Assembly: GCA_033782935.1 (NCBI GenBank) | Contig: JAWQEG010000084.1 | Location: 744,001-808,000, forward strand | Direction: 5' to 3' | DNA from: Petrolisthes cinctipes | Lineage: Eukaryota; Arthropoda; Malacostraca; Decapoda; Porcellanidae | DNA length: 64,000 bases | Shown: positions 1-11,477 of the stretch, piece after piece | Numbering within the stretch: position 1 is the first letter of the stretch | Layout: every line of letters begins with the position of its first letter | The notes under the pieces: generated by a model | The model's input: the letters and a program-made list of their open reading frames with translations, nothing else | Told to the model about the DNA's origin: nothing | The model's database searches: none | Program-made: the position numbers and the translations under genes

Positions 1-366
1 TAAACACCCGAAAATTCGATATTTTGGGGTCCCAGAAGCGATCTGTACATGCCTACTCCGTGTTAGAGTATTTTCAAAATTCAGGCCCAAAACATGCTGA
101 AAATCGATATTTTTGGTGCCCAAAGTCAATATGTGCATGTATCTTCTGTACCCGTTTATATCTCAAATTCAGGCTCAAAACACCCGAAAATTCAATATTT
201 TGGGGTCCCAGAAGCAATCTGTACATGCCTACACAGTGCTAGAATATTTTCAAAAAATAGGCTAAAAACATGCTAAAAATCGACATTTTAGGTGCCAAAA
301 AATCGATATCTCAAATTCAGTCCCAAAACACCCGAAAATTCGATATTTAGAGGTCCCAGAAGGTAT
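1..366 (+). repeat. Left-edge partial unit: end of A, then B1 and C1
   Basis: The window opens inside an A1 monomer (1-42, from TAAACACCCG). A B1 monomer follows (43-218), then a C1 monomer (219-366) with the uncommon variant TTTTCAAAAAATAGG at its dyad. The same variant recurs in C at 5190-5337 and 11330-11477. The array therefore continues beyond the left edge. Confidence 0.9.
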
Positions 367-1359
367 CTGTACATGCCTACTCCGTGTTAGAGTATTTTCA
401 AAATACAGGCCAAAAACATACTGAAAATCAATCTTTTAGGTGCCCAAAAGTCGATATGTGCATGCATCTTCTGTACCCGTTTATATCTCAAATTCTGGCC
501 CTAAACACCCGAAAATTCTATATTTTGGGGTCCCAGAAGCGATCTGTACATGCCTACTCCGTGTTAGAGTATTTTCAAAATTCAGGATCCAAAACATGCT
601 GAAAATCGATATTTTTGGTGCCCAAAGTCAATATGTGCATGTATCTTCTGTACCCGTTTATATCTCAAATTCAGGCTCAAAACACCCGAAAATTCAATAT
701 TTTGGGGTCCTATAAGCAATCTGTACATGCCTACACAGTGCTAGAATATTTTCAAAATATAGGCTAAAAACATGCTAAAAATCGATCTTTTAGGTGCCAA
801 AAAGTCGATATCTCAAATTCAGTCCCAAAACACCCGAAAATTCGATATTTAGGGGTCCCAGAAGCGATCTGTACATGCCTACTCCGTGTTAGAGTATTTT
901 CAAAATTCATGCTCAAAACATACTGAAAATCGATCTTTTAGGTGCACAAAAGTCGATAAGTGCATGTATATTCAGTACCCGTTTATATCTCAAATTCAGG
1001 CTCAAAACACCCGAAAATTCAATATTTTGGGGTCCCAGAAGCAATCTGTACATGCCTACTCAGTGTTAGAGTATTTTCAAAATACAGGTCCAAAACATGC
1101 TGAAAATCGATATTTTAGATGCCCAAAGTCAATATGTGCATGTATCTTCTGTACCCGTTTATATCTCAAATTCAGGCTCAAAACACCCGAAAATTCAATA
1201 TTTTGGGGTCCCAGAAGCAATCTGTACTGTGCTAGAATATTTTCAAAATATAGGCTAAAAACATGCTAAAAATCGATCTTTTAGGTGCCAAAAAGTCGAT
1301 ATCTCAAATTCAGTCCCAAAACACCTGAAAATTCGATATTTAGGGGTCCCAGAAGCGAT
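367..1359 (+). repeat. Two trimers, A1-B1-C2 and A3-B2-C2
   Basis: Units start at 367 (502 bp) and 869 (491 bp). The first has CAATCTTTTAGG instead of CGATCTTTTAGG, and one extra base in B (CAGGATCCAAAAC). The second is an A3 unit with GATAAGTGCATGTATATTC and a C2 starting CTGTACTGTGCTAG. These rare variants recur near 11.5-12.1 kb (see findings). Confidence 0.9.
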
Positions 1360-2036
1360 CTGTAAATGTCTACTCCGTGTTAGAGTATTTTCAAAATACA
1401 TGCTCGAAACATACTGAAAATCGATCTTTTAGGTGCACAAAAGTCGATATGTGCATGCATCTTCAGTACCCGTTTATATCTCAAATTCAGCCTCAAAACA
1501 CCCGAAAATTCAATATTTTGGGGTCCCAGAAGAAATCTGTACATGCCTACTCAGTGTTAGAGTATTTTCAAAATACAGGCCCAAAACACGCTGAAAATCG
1601 ATATTTTAGATGCCCAAAGTCAATATGTGCATGTATCTTCTGTACCCGTTTATATCTCAAATTCAGGCTCAAAACACCCGAAAATTCAATATTTTGGGGT
1701 CCCAGAAGCAATCTGTACATGCCTACTCAGTGTTAGAGTATTTTCAAAATACAGGCCCAAAACATGCTGAAAATCGATATTTTTGGTGCCCAAAGTCAAT
1801 ATGTGCATGTATCTTCTGTATCCGTTTATATCTCAAATTCAGGCTCAAAACACCCGAAAATTCAATATTTTGGGTTCCCAGAAGCAATCTGTACATGCCT
1901 ACACAGTGGTAGAATATTTTCAAAATATAGGCTAAAATCATGCTAAAAATCGACATTTTAGGTGCCAAAAAATCGATATCTCAAATTCAGTCCCAAAACA
2001 CCCGAAAATTCGATATTTAGAGGTCCCAGAAGGTAT
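1360..2036 (+). repeat. Tetramer A2-B2-B1-C1 (677 bp)
   Basis: Monomers start at 1360 (A2), 1537 (B2), 1713 (B1) and 1889 (C1). Compared with the usual trimer there is one additional B monomer, as expected from an exchange one monomer out of register. The unit begins CTGTAAATGTCTACTCCGTG, a variant shared only with 12146. Confidence 0.88.
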
Positions 2037-2351
2037 CTGTACATGCCTACTCCGTGTTAGAGTATTTTCAAAATACAGGCCAAAAACATACCGAAAATCG
2101 ATCTTTTAGGTGCCCAAAAGTCGATATGTGCATGCATCTTCTGTACCCGTTTATATCTCAAATTCTGGCCCTAAACACCCGAAAATTCAATATTTTGGGG
2201 TCCCAGAAACAATCTGTACAGTGCTAGAATATTTTCAAAATATAGGCTAAAAACATGCTAAAAATCGATCTTTTAGGTGCCAAAAAGTCGATATCTCAAA
2301 TTCAGTCCCAAAACACCCGAAAATTTGATATTTAGGGGTCCCAGAAGCGAT
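2037..2351 (+). repeat. Dimer A1-C2 (315 bp)
   Basis: An A1 monomer (2037-2213) ending GAAACAAT is joined directly to a 10-bp-deleted C2 (2214-2351), with no B. This is the reciprocal type of product to the neighbouring tetramer, which gained a B. Confidence 0.88.
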
Positions 2352-2704
2352 CTGTACATGCCTACTCCGTGTTAGAGTATTTTCAAAATACATGCTCAAA
2401 ACATACTGAAAATCGATCTTTTAGGTGCACAAAAGTCGATATGTGCATGCATCTTCAGTACCCGTTTATATCTCAAATTCAGGCTCAAAACACCCGAAAA
2501 TTAAATATTTTGGGGTCCCAGAAGCAATCTGTTCATGCCTACTCAGTGTTAGAGTATTTTCAAAATACAGGCCCAAAACATGCTGAAAATCGATATTTTA
2601 GATGCCCAAAGTCAATATGTGCATGTATCTTCTGTACCCGTTTATATCTCAAATTCAGGCTCAAAACACCCGAAAATTCAATATTTTGGGGTCCCAGAAG
2701 AAAT

Positions 2705-2852
2705 CTGTACATGCCTACACAGTGCTAGAATATTTTCAAAATATAGGCTAAAAACATGCTAAAAATCGACATTTTAGGTGCCAAAAAATCGATATCTCAA
2801 ATTCAGTCCCAAAACACCCGAAAATTCGATATTTAGAGGTCCCAGAAGGTAT
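2705..2852 (+). repeat. Type example of monomer C1 (148 bp, short monomer)
   Basis: It starts CTGTACATGCCTACACAGTG and has the dyad ATATTTTCAAAATAT (2730-2744), then TAGGCTAAAAACATGCTAAA, AATCGACATTTTAGGTGCC, AAAAAATCGATATCTCAAAT, TCAGTCCCAAAACACCCG, and ends TTTAGAGGTCCCAGAAGGTAT. Compared with A it lacks positions 91-119 (29 bp, TGTGCATGC to GTTTATA). The deleted piece is flanked by ATAT on both sides, consistent with a slippage or microhomology deletion. C1 is normally followed by A1. Confidence 0.92.
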
Positions 2853-2877
2853 CTGTACATGCCTACTCCGTGTTAGA

Positions 2878-2892
2878 GTATTTTCAAAATAC
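2878..2892. other. Example of the conserved dyad GTATTTTCAAAATAC in monomer A
   Basis: This is a perfect inverted repeat with 7-bp arms around one central C, at positions 26-40 of A-type and B2 monomers. C monomers have ATATTTTCAAAATAT at the same place (for example 2730-2744), again perfect, with G-C replaced by A-T at the outer pair. B1 has GTATTTTCAAAATTC, with one mismatch. Short dyads are common in centromeric satellites. No binding protein can be named from the sequence. Confidence 0.85.
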
Positions 2893-3205
2893 AGGCCAAA
2901 AACATACTGAAAATCGATCTTTTAGGTGCCCAAAAGTCGATATGTGCATGCATCTTCTGTACCCGTTTATATCTCAAATTCTGGCCATAAACACCCGAAA
3001 ATTCGATATTTTGGGGTCCCAGAAGCGATCTGTACATGCCTACTCCGTGTTAGAGTATTTTTAAAATTCAGGCCCAAAACATGCTGAAAATAGATATTTT
3101 TGGTGCCCAAAGTCAATATGTGCATGTATCTTCTGTACCCGTTTATATCTCAAATTCAGGCTCAAAACACCCGAAAATTCAAAATTTTGGGGTCCCAGAA
3201 GCAAT

Positions 3206-3343
3206 CTGTACAGTGCTAGAATATTTTCAAAATATAGGCTAAAAACATGCTAAAAATCGATCTTTTAGGTGCCAAAAAGTCGATATCTCAAATTCAGTCC
3301 CAAAACACCCGAAAATTCGATATTTAGGGGTCCCAGAAGCGAT
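3206..3343 (+). repeat. Type example of monomer C2 with 10-bp deletion (138 bp)
   Basis: C2 differs from C1 by AATCGATCTTTTAGGTGCC, AAAAAGTCGATATCTC and the 3' end TTTAGGGGTCCCAGAAGCGAT. This form begins CTGTACAGTGCTAG instead of CTGTACATGCCTACACAGTG, so 10 bp are missing between two ACA trinucleotides. That loss turns a 501-bp trimer into a 491-bp one. Undeleted C2 monomers (CCTACTCAGTGCTAG, 148 bp) also exist, for example 26050-26197. C2 is normally followed by A2 or A3. Confidence 0.9.
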
Positions 3344-6300
3344 CTGTACATGCCTACTCCGTGTTAGAGTATTTTCAAAATACAGGCCAAAAACATACTG
3401 AAAATCGATCTTTTAGGTGCCCAAAAGTCGATATGTGCATGCATCTTCTGTACCCGTTTATATCTCAAATTCTGGCTCTAAACACCCGAAAATTCGATAT
3501 TTTGGGGTCCCAGAAGCGATCTGTACATGCCTACTCCGTGTTAGAGTATTTTCAAAATTCAGGCCCAAAACATGCTGAAAATCGATATTTTTGGTGCCCA
3601 AAGTCAATATGTGCATGTATCTTCTGTGCCCGTTTATATCTCAAATTCAGGCTCAAAACACCCGAAAATTCAATATTTTGGGGTCCCAGAAGCAATCTGT
3701 ACAGTGCTAGAATATTTTAAAAATATAGGATAAAAACATGCTAAAAATCGATCTTTTAGGTGCCAAAAAGTCAATATCTCAAATTCAGTCCCAAAACACC
3801 CGAAAATTCGATATTTAGGGTTCCCAGAAGCGATCTGTACATGCCTACTCCGTGTTAGAGTATTTTCAAAATACATGCTCAAAACATACTGAAAATCGAT
3901 CTTATAGGTGCACAAAAGTCGATATGTGCATGCATCTTCTGTACCCGTTTATATCTCAAATTCAGGCCCTAAACACCCGAAAATTCGATATTTTGGGGTC
4001 CCAGAAGCGATCTGTACATGCCTACTCCGTGTTAGAGTATTTTCAAAATTCAGGCCCAAAACATGCTGAAAATCGATATTTTTGGTGCCCAAAGTCAATA
4101 TGTGCATGTATCTTCTGTACCCGTTTATATCTCAAATTCAGGCTCAAAACACCCGAAAATTCAATATTTTGGGGTCCCAGAAGCAATCTGTACATGCCTA
4201 CTCAGTGCTAGAATATTTTCGAAATATAGGCTAAAAACATGCTAAAAATCGACATTTTAGGTGCCAAAAAATCGATATCTCAAATTCAGTCCCAAAACAC
4301 CCGAAAATTCGATATTTAGGGGTCCCAGAAGCGATCTGTACATGCCTACTCCGTGTTAGAGTATTTTCAAAATACATGCTCAAAACATACTGAAAATCGA
4401 TCTTTTAGGTGCACAAAAGTCGATATGTGCATGCGTCTTCTGTACCCGTTTATATCTCAAATTCAGGCCCTAAACACCTGAAAATTCGATATTTTGGGGT
4501 CCCAGAAGCGATCTGTACATGCCTACTCCGTGTTAGAGTATTTTCAAAATTCAGGCCCAAAACATGCTGAAAATCGATATTTTTGGTGCCCAAAGTCAAT
4601 ATGTGCATGTATCTTCTGTACCCGTTTATATCTCAAATTCAGGCTCAAAACACCCGAAAATTCAATATTTTGGGGTCCCATAAGCAATCTGTACATGCCT
4701 ACTCAGTGCTAGAATATTTTCGAAATATAGGCTAAAAACATGCTAAAAATCGATCTTTTAGGTGCCAAAAAATCGATATCTCAAATTCAGTCCCAAAACA
4801 CCCGAAAATTCGATATTTAGAGGTCCCAGAAGGTATCTGTACATGCCTACTCCGTGTTAGAGAATTTTCAAAATACAGGCCAAAAACATACTGAAAATCG
4901 ATCTTTTAGGTGCCCAAAAGTCGATATGTGCATGCATCTTCTGTACCCGTTTATACCTCAAATTCTGGCCCTAAACACCCGAAAATTCGATATTTTGGGG
5001 TCCCAGAAGCGATCTGTACATGCCTACTCCGTGTTAGAGTATTTTCAAAATTCAGGCCCAAAACATGCTGAAAATCGATATTTTTGGTGCCCAAAGTCAA
5101 TATGTGCATGTATCTTCTGTACCCGTTTATATCTCAAATTCAGGCTCAAAACACCCGAAAATTCAATATTTTGGGGTCCCAGAAGCAATCTGTACATGCC
5201 TACACAGTGCTAGAATATTTTCAAAAAATAGGCTAAAAACATGATAAAAATCGACATTTTAGGTGCCAAAAAATCGATATCTCAAATTCAGTCCCAAAAC
5301 ACCCGAAAATTCGATATTTAGAGGTCCCAGAAGGTATCTGTACATGCCTACTCCGTGTTAGAGTATTTCCAAAATACAGGCCAAAAACATACTGAAAATC
5401 GATCTTTTGGGTGCCCAAAAGTCGATATGTGCATGCATCTTCTGTACCCGTTTATATCTCAAATTCAGGCTCAAAACACCCGAAAATTCAATATTTTGGG
5501 GTCCCAGAAGCAATCTGTTCATGCCTACTCAGTGTTAGAGTATTTTTAAAATACAGGCCCAAAACATGCTAAAAATCGATATTTTAGATGCCCAAAGTCA
5601 ATATGTGCATGTATCTTCTGTACCCGTTTATATTTCAAATTCAGGCTCAAAACACCCGAAAATTCAATATTTTGGGGTCTCAGAAGAAATCTGTACATGC
5701 CTACACAGTGCTAGAATATTTTCAAAATATAGGCTAAAAACATGCTAAAAATCGACATTTTAGGTGCCAAAAAATCGATATCTCAAATTCAGTCCCAAAA
5801 CACCCGAAAATTCTATATTTAGAGGTCCCAGAAGGTATCTGTACATGCCTACTCCGTGTTAGAGTATTTTCAAAATACAGGCCAAAAACATACTGAAAAT
5901 CGATCTTTTAGGTGCCCAAAAGTCGATATGTGCATGCATCTTCTGTACCCGTTTATATCTCAAATTCTGGCCCTAAACACCCGAAAATTCGATATTTTGG
6001 GGTCCCAGAAGCGATCTGTACATGCCTACTCCGTGTTAGAGTATTTTCAAAATTCATGCCCAAAACATGCTGAAAATCGATATTTTTGGTGCCCAAAGTC
6101 AATATGTGCATGTATCTTCTGTACCCGTTTATATCTCAAATTCAGGCTCAAAACACCCGAAAATTCAAAATTTTGTGGTCCCAGAAGCAATCTGTACAGT
6201 GCTAGAATATTTTCAAAATATAGGCTAAAAACATGCTAAAAATCGATCTTTTAGGTGCCAAAAAGTCGATATCTCAAATTCAGTCCCAAAACACCCGAAA

Positions 6301-7321
6301 ATTCGATATTTAGGGGTCCCAGAAGCGATCTGTACATGCCTACTCCGTGTTAGAGTATTTTCAAAATACAGGCCAAAAACATACTGAAAATCGATCTTTT
6401 AGGTGCCCAAAAGTCGATATGTGCATGCATCTTCTGTACCCGTTTATATCTCAAATTCTGGCTCTAAACACCCGAAAATTCGATATTTTGGGGTCCCAGA
6501 AGCGATCTGTACATGCCTTCTCCGTGTTAGAGTATTTTCAAAATTCAGGCCCAAAACATGCTGAAAATCGATATTTTTGGTGCCCAAAGTCAATATGTGC
6601 ATGTATCTTCTGTACCCGTTTATATCTCAAATTCAGGCTCAAAACACCCGAAAATTCAATATTTTGGGGTCCCAGAAGCAATCTGTACAGTGCTAGAATA
6701 TTTTCAAAATATAGGCTAAAAACATGCTAAAAATCGATCTTTTAGGTGCCAAAAAGTCGATATCTCAAATTCAGTCCCAAAACACCCGAAAATTCGATAT
6801 TTAGGGGTCCCAGAAGCGATCTGTACATGTCTACTCCGTGTTAGAGTATTTTCAAAATACATGCTCAAAACATACTGAAAATCGATCTTTTAGGTGCACA
6901 AAAGTCGATATGTGCATGCATCTTCAGTACCCGTTTATATCTCAAATTCAGGCTCAAAACACCTGAAAATTCAATATTTTGGGGTCCCAGAAGCAATCTG
7001 TACATGCCTACTCAGTGTTAGAGTATTTTCAAAATACAGGCCCAAAACATGCTGAAAATCGATATTTTAGATGCCCAAAGTCAATATGTGCATGTATCTT
7101 CTGTACCCGTTTATATCACAAATTCAGGCTCAAAATACCCGAAAATTCAATATTTTGGGGTCCCAGAAGCAATCTGTACATGCCTACACAGTGCTAGAAT
7201 ATTTTCAAAATATAGGCTAAAAACATGCTAAAAATCGATCTTTTAGGTGCCAAAAAGTCGATATCTCAAATTCAGTCCCAAAACACCCGAAAATTCGATA
7301 TTTAGGGGTCCCAGAAGCGAT

Positions 7322-8146
7322 CTGTACATGCCTACTCCGTGTTAGAGTATTTTCAAAATTCAGGCCCAAAACATGCTGAAAATCGATATTTTTGGTGCCC
7401 AAAGTCAATATGTGCATGTATCTTCTGTACCCGTTTATATCTCAAATTCAGGCTCAAAACACCCGAAAATTCAATATTTTGGGGTCCCAGAAGCAATCTG
7501 TACATGCCTACTCAGTGCTAGAATATTTTCAAAATATAGGCTAAAAACATGCTAAAAATCGATCTTTTAGGTGCCAAAAAGTCGATATCTCAAATTCAGT
7601 CCCAAAACACCCGAAAATTCGATATTTAGGGGTCCCAGAAGCGATCTGTACATGCCTACTCCGTGTTAGAGTATTTTCAAAATACATGCTCAAAACATAC
7701 TGAAAATCGATCTTTTAGGTGCCCAAAAGTCGATATGTGCATGCATCTTCTGTACCCGTTTATATCTCAAATTCTGGCCCTAAACACCCGAAAATTCGAT
7801 ATTTTGGGGTCCCAGAAGCGATCTGTACATGCCTACTCCGTGTTAGAGTATTTTCAAAATTCAGGCACAAAACATGCAGAAAATCGATATTTTTGGTGCC
7901 CAAAGTCAATATGTGCATGTATCTTCTGTACCCGTTCATATCTCAAATTCAGGCTCAAAACACCCGAAAATTCAATATTTTGGGGTCCCAAAAGCAATCT
8001 GTACATGCCTACTCAGTGCTAGAATATTTTCAAAATATAGGCTAAAAACATGCTAAAAATCGATCTTTTAGGTGCCAAAAAGTCGATATCTCAAATTCAG
8101 TCCCAAAACACCCGAAAATTCGATATTTTGGGGTCCCAGAAGCGAT
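7322..8146 (+). repeat. B1-C2 dimer (324 bp) followed by one trimer
   Basis: The dimer 7322-7645 lacks an A monomer: the preceding C2 end (GAAGCGAT) joins directly to B1. The trimer 7646-8146 has an A1/A2 mosaic start, with CATGCTCAAAAC followed by the A1 motif TGCCCAAAAG. Confidence 0.86.
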
Positions 8147-9483
8147 CTGTACATGCCTACTCCGTGTTAGAGTATTTTCAAAATTCAGGCCCAAAACATG
8201 CTGAAAATTGATATTTTTGGTGCCCAAAGTCAATATGTGCATGTATCTTCTGTACCCGTTTATATCTCAAATTCAGGCTCAAAACAACCAAAAATTCAAT
8301 ATTTTGGGGTCCCAGAAGCAATCTGTACATTCCTACTCAGTGCTAGAATATTTTCAAAATATAGGCTAAAATTTTTAACATGCTAAAAATCGATCTTTTA
8401 GGTGCCAAAAAGTCAATATCTCAAATTCAGTCCCAAAACACCCGAAAATTCGATATTTAGGGGTCCCAGAAGCGATCTGTACATGCCTACTCCGTGTTAG
8501 AGTATTTTCAAAATACATGCTCAAAACATACTGAAAATCGATCTTTTAGGTGCACAAAAGTCGATATGTGCATGCATCTTTTGTACCCGTTTATATCTCA
8601 AATTTTGGCCCTAAACACCCGAAAATTCGATATTTTGGGGTCCCAGAAGCGATCTGTACATGCCTACTCCGTGTTAGAGAATTTTCAAAATTCAGGCCCA
8701 AAACATGCTGAAAATCGATATTTTTGGTGCCCAAAGTCAATATGTGCATGTATCTTCTGTACCCGTTTATATCTCAAATTCAGGCTCAAAACACCCGAAA
8801 ATTCAATATTTTGGGGTCCCAGAAGCAATCTGTACATGCCTACTCAGTGCTAGAATATTTTCGAAATATAGGCTAAAAACATGCTAAAAATCGATCTTTT
8901 AGGTGCCAAAAAGTCGATATCTCAAATTCAGTCCCAAAACACCCTAAAATTCGATATTTAGGGGTCCCAGAAGCGATCTGTACATGCCTACTCCGTGTTA
9001 GAGTATTTTCAAAATACATGCTCAAAACATACTGAAAATCGATCTTTTAGGTGCACAAAAGTCGATATGTGCATGCATCTTCAGTACCCGTTCATATCTC
9101 AAATTCTGGCCCTAAACACCCGAAAATCGATATTTTGGGGTCCCAGAAGCGATCTGTACATGCCTACTCCGTGTTAGAGTATTTTCAAAATTCAGGCCCA
9201 AAACATGCTGAAAATTGATATTTTTGGTGCCCAAAGTCAATATGTGCATGTATCTTCTGTACCCGTTTATATCTCAAATTCAGGCTCAAAACACCCAAAA
9301 ATTCAATATTTTGGGGTCCCAGAAGCAATCTGTACATTCCTACTCAGTGCTAGAATATTTTCAAAATATAGGCTAAAATTTTTAACATGCTAAAAATCGA
9401 TCTTTTAGGTGCCAACAAGTCAATATCTCAAATTCAGTCCCAAAACACCCGAAAATTCGATATTTAGGGGTCCCAGAAGCGAT
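8147..9483 (+). repeat. Duplicated segment carrying a 6-bp insertion in C
   Basis: Sub-units are 8147 (B1-C2, 330 bp), 8477 (trimer, 501 bp) and 8978 (trimer, 506 bp). The C monomers read CTAAAATTTTTAACATGC at about 8367-8382 and 9373-9388, where other copies read CTAAAAACATGC (6 bp more). Both copies also share GTACATTCCTACTCAG. The two 330-bp B-C pairs, 8147-8476 and 9154-9483, are 1007 bp apart. Confidence 0.87.
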
Positions 9484-11477
9484 CTGTACATGCCTACTCC
9501 GTGTTAGAGTATTTTCAAAATACATGCTCAAAACATACTGAAAATCGATCTTTTAGGTGCACAAAAGTCGATATGTGCATGCATCTTTTGTACCCGTTTA
9601 TATCTCAAATTCTGGCCCTAAACACCCGAAAATTCGATATTTTGGGGTCCCAGAAGCGATCTGTACATGCCTACTCCGTGTTAGAGTATTTTCAAAATTC
9701 AGGCCCAAAACATGCTGAAAATCGATATTTTTGGTGCCCAAAGTCAATATGTGCATGTATCTTCTGTACCCGTTTATATCTCAAATTCAGGCTCAAAACA
9801 CCCGAAAATTCAATATTTTGGGGTCCCAGAAGCAATCTGTACAGTGCTAGAATATTTTCAAAATATAGGCTAAAAACATGCTAAAAATCGATCTTTTAGG
9901 TGCCAAAAAGTCGATATCTCAAATTCAGTCCCAAAACACCCGAAAATTCGATATTTAGGGGTCCCAGAAGCGATCTGTACATGCCTACTCCGTGTTAGAG
10001 TATTTTCAAAATACATGCTCAAAACATACTGAAAATCGATCTTTTAGGTGCACAAAAGTCGATATGTGCATACATCTTCAGTACCCGTTTATATCTCAAA
10101 TTCAGGCTCAAAACACCCAAAAATTCAATATTTTGGGGTCCCAGAAGCAATCTGTACATGCCTACTCAGTGTTAGAGTATTTTCAAAATACAGGCCCAAA
10201 ACATGCTGAAAATCGATATTTTAGATGCCCAAAGTCAATATGTGCATGTATCTTCTGTACCCGTTTATATCTCAAATTCAGGCTCAAAACACCCGAAAAT
10301 TCAATATTTTGGGGTCCCAGAAGCAATCTGTACATGCCTACACAGTGCAAGAATATTTTCAAAATATAGGCTAAAAACATGCTAAAAATCGATCTTTTAG
10401 GTGCCAAAAAATCGATATCTCAAATTCAGTCCCAAAACACCCGAAAATTCGATATTTAAAGGTCCCAGAAGCGATCTGTACATGCCTACTCCGTGTTAGA
10501 GTATTTTCAAAATACAGGCCAAAAACATACTGAAAATCGATCTTTTAGGTGCCCAAAAGTCGATATGTGCATGCATCTTTTGTACCCGTTTATATTTCAA
10601 ATTCTGGCCCTAAACACCCGAAAATTCGATATTTTGGGGTCCCAGAAGCGATCTGTACATGCCTACTCCGTGTTAGAGTATTTTCAAAATTCAGGCCCAA
10701 AACATGCTGAAAATCGATATTTTTGGTGCCCAAAGTCAATATGTGCATGTATCTTCTGTACCCGTTTATATCTCAAATTCAGGCTCAAAACACCCGAAAA
10801 TTCAATATTTTGGGGTCCCAGAAGCAATCTGTACATGCCTACTCAGTGCTAGAATATTTTCGAAATATAGGCTAAAAACATGCTAAAAATCGATCTTTTA
10901 GGTGCCAAAAAGTCGATATCTCAAATTCAGTCCCAAAACACCCGAAAATTCGATATTTAGGGGTCCCAGAAGCGATCTGTACATGCCTACTCCGTGTTAG
11001 AGTATTTTCAAAATACAGGCCAAAAACATACTGAAAATCGATCTTTTAGGTGCCCAAAAGTCGATATGTGCATGCATCTTCTGTACCCGTTTATACCTCA
11101 AATTCTGGCCCTAAACACCCGAAAATTCGATATTTTGGGGTCCCAGAAGCGATCTGTACATGCCTACTCCGTGTTAGAGTATTTTCAAAATTCAGGCCCA
11201 AAACATGCTGAAAATCGATATTTTTGGTGCCCAAAGTCAATATGTGCATGTATCTTCTGTACCCGTTTATATCTCAAATTCAGGCTCAAAACACCCGAAA
11301 ATTCAATATTTTGGGGTCCCAGAAGCAATCTGTACATGCCTACACAGTGCTAGAATATTTTCAAAAAATAGGCTAAAAACATGCTAAAAATCGACATTTT
11401 AGGTGCCAAAAAATCGATATCTCAAATTCAGTCCCAAAACACCCGAAAATTCGATATTTAGAGGTCCCAGAAGGTAT
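9484..11477 (+). repeat. Four A-B-C trimers
   Basis: Units start at 9484 (491 bp), 9975 (501), 10476 (501) and 10977 (501). The first repeats the variant CATCTTTTGTACCC of the unit at 8477. The last is A1-B1-C1 with TTATACCTCAAATTC in A and CAAAAAATAGG in C, like the unit at 4837. Confidence 0.88.
9661..9836 (+). repeat. Type example of monomer B1 (176 bp)
   Basis: This is a clean B1 copy. It differs from A1 by AAAATTCAGGCCCAAAACATG in place of the ATACAGGCC-AAAAACATAC block, by ATATTTTTGGTGCCC, and by a single A less before GTCAATATGTGCATGTATC. Further on it has TTCAGGCTCAAAACACCC and ends GAAAATTCAATATTTTGG...GAAGCAAT. Three CGAT sites of A are CAAT here, all G-to-A changes at CpG. The 15-bp dyad of A and C is imperfect (GTATTTTCAAAATTC). 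Confidence 0.92.

Larger units (their letters stand above)
2352..7321 (+). repeat. Run of ten A-B-C trimers
   Basis: Units start at 2352, 2853, 3344, 3835, 4336, 4837, 5338, 5839, 6330 and 6821. Lengths are 501 or 491 bp depending on whether C carries the 10-bp deletion. A1-B1 units predominate; A2-B2 units are at 2352 and 6821. The unit at 5338 is mixed, with an A1 start, an A2-type 3' half and B2. Some C2 monomers (from 4187 and 4688) carry TTTTCGAAATAT at the dyad, which adds a CpG. Confidence 0.88.
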
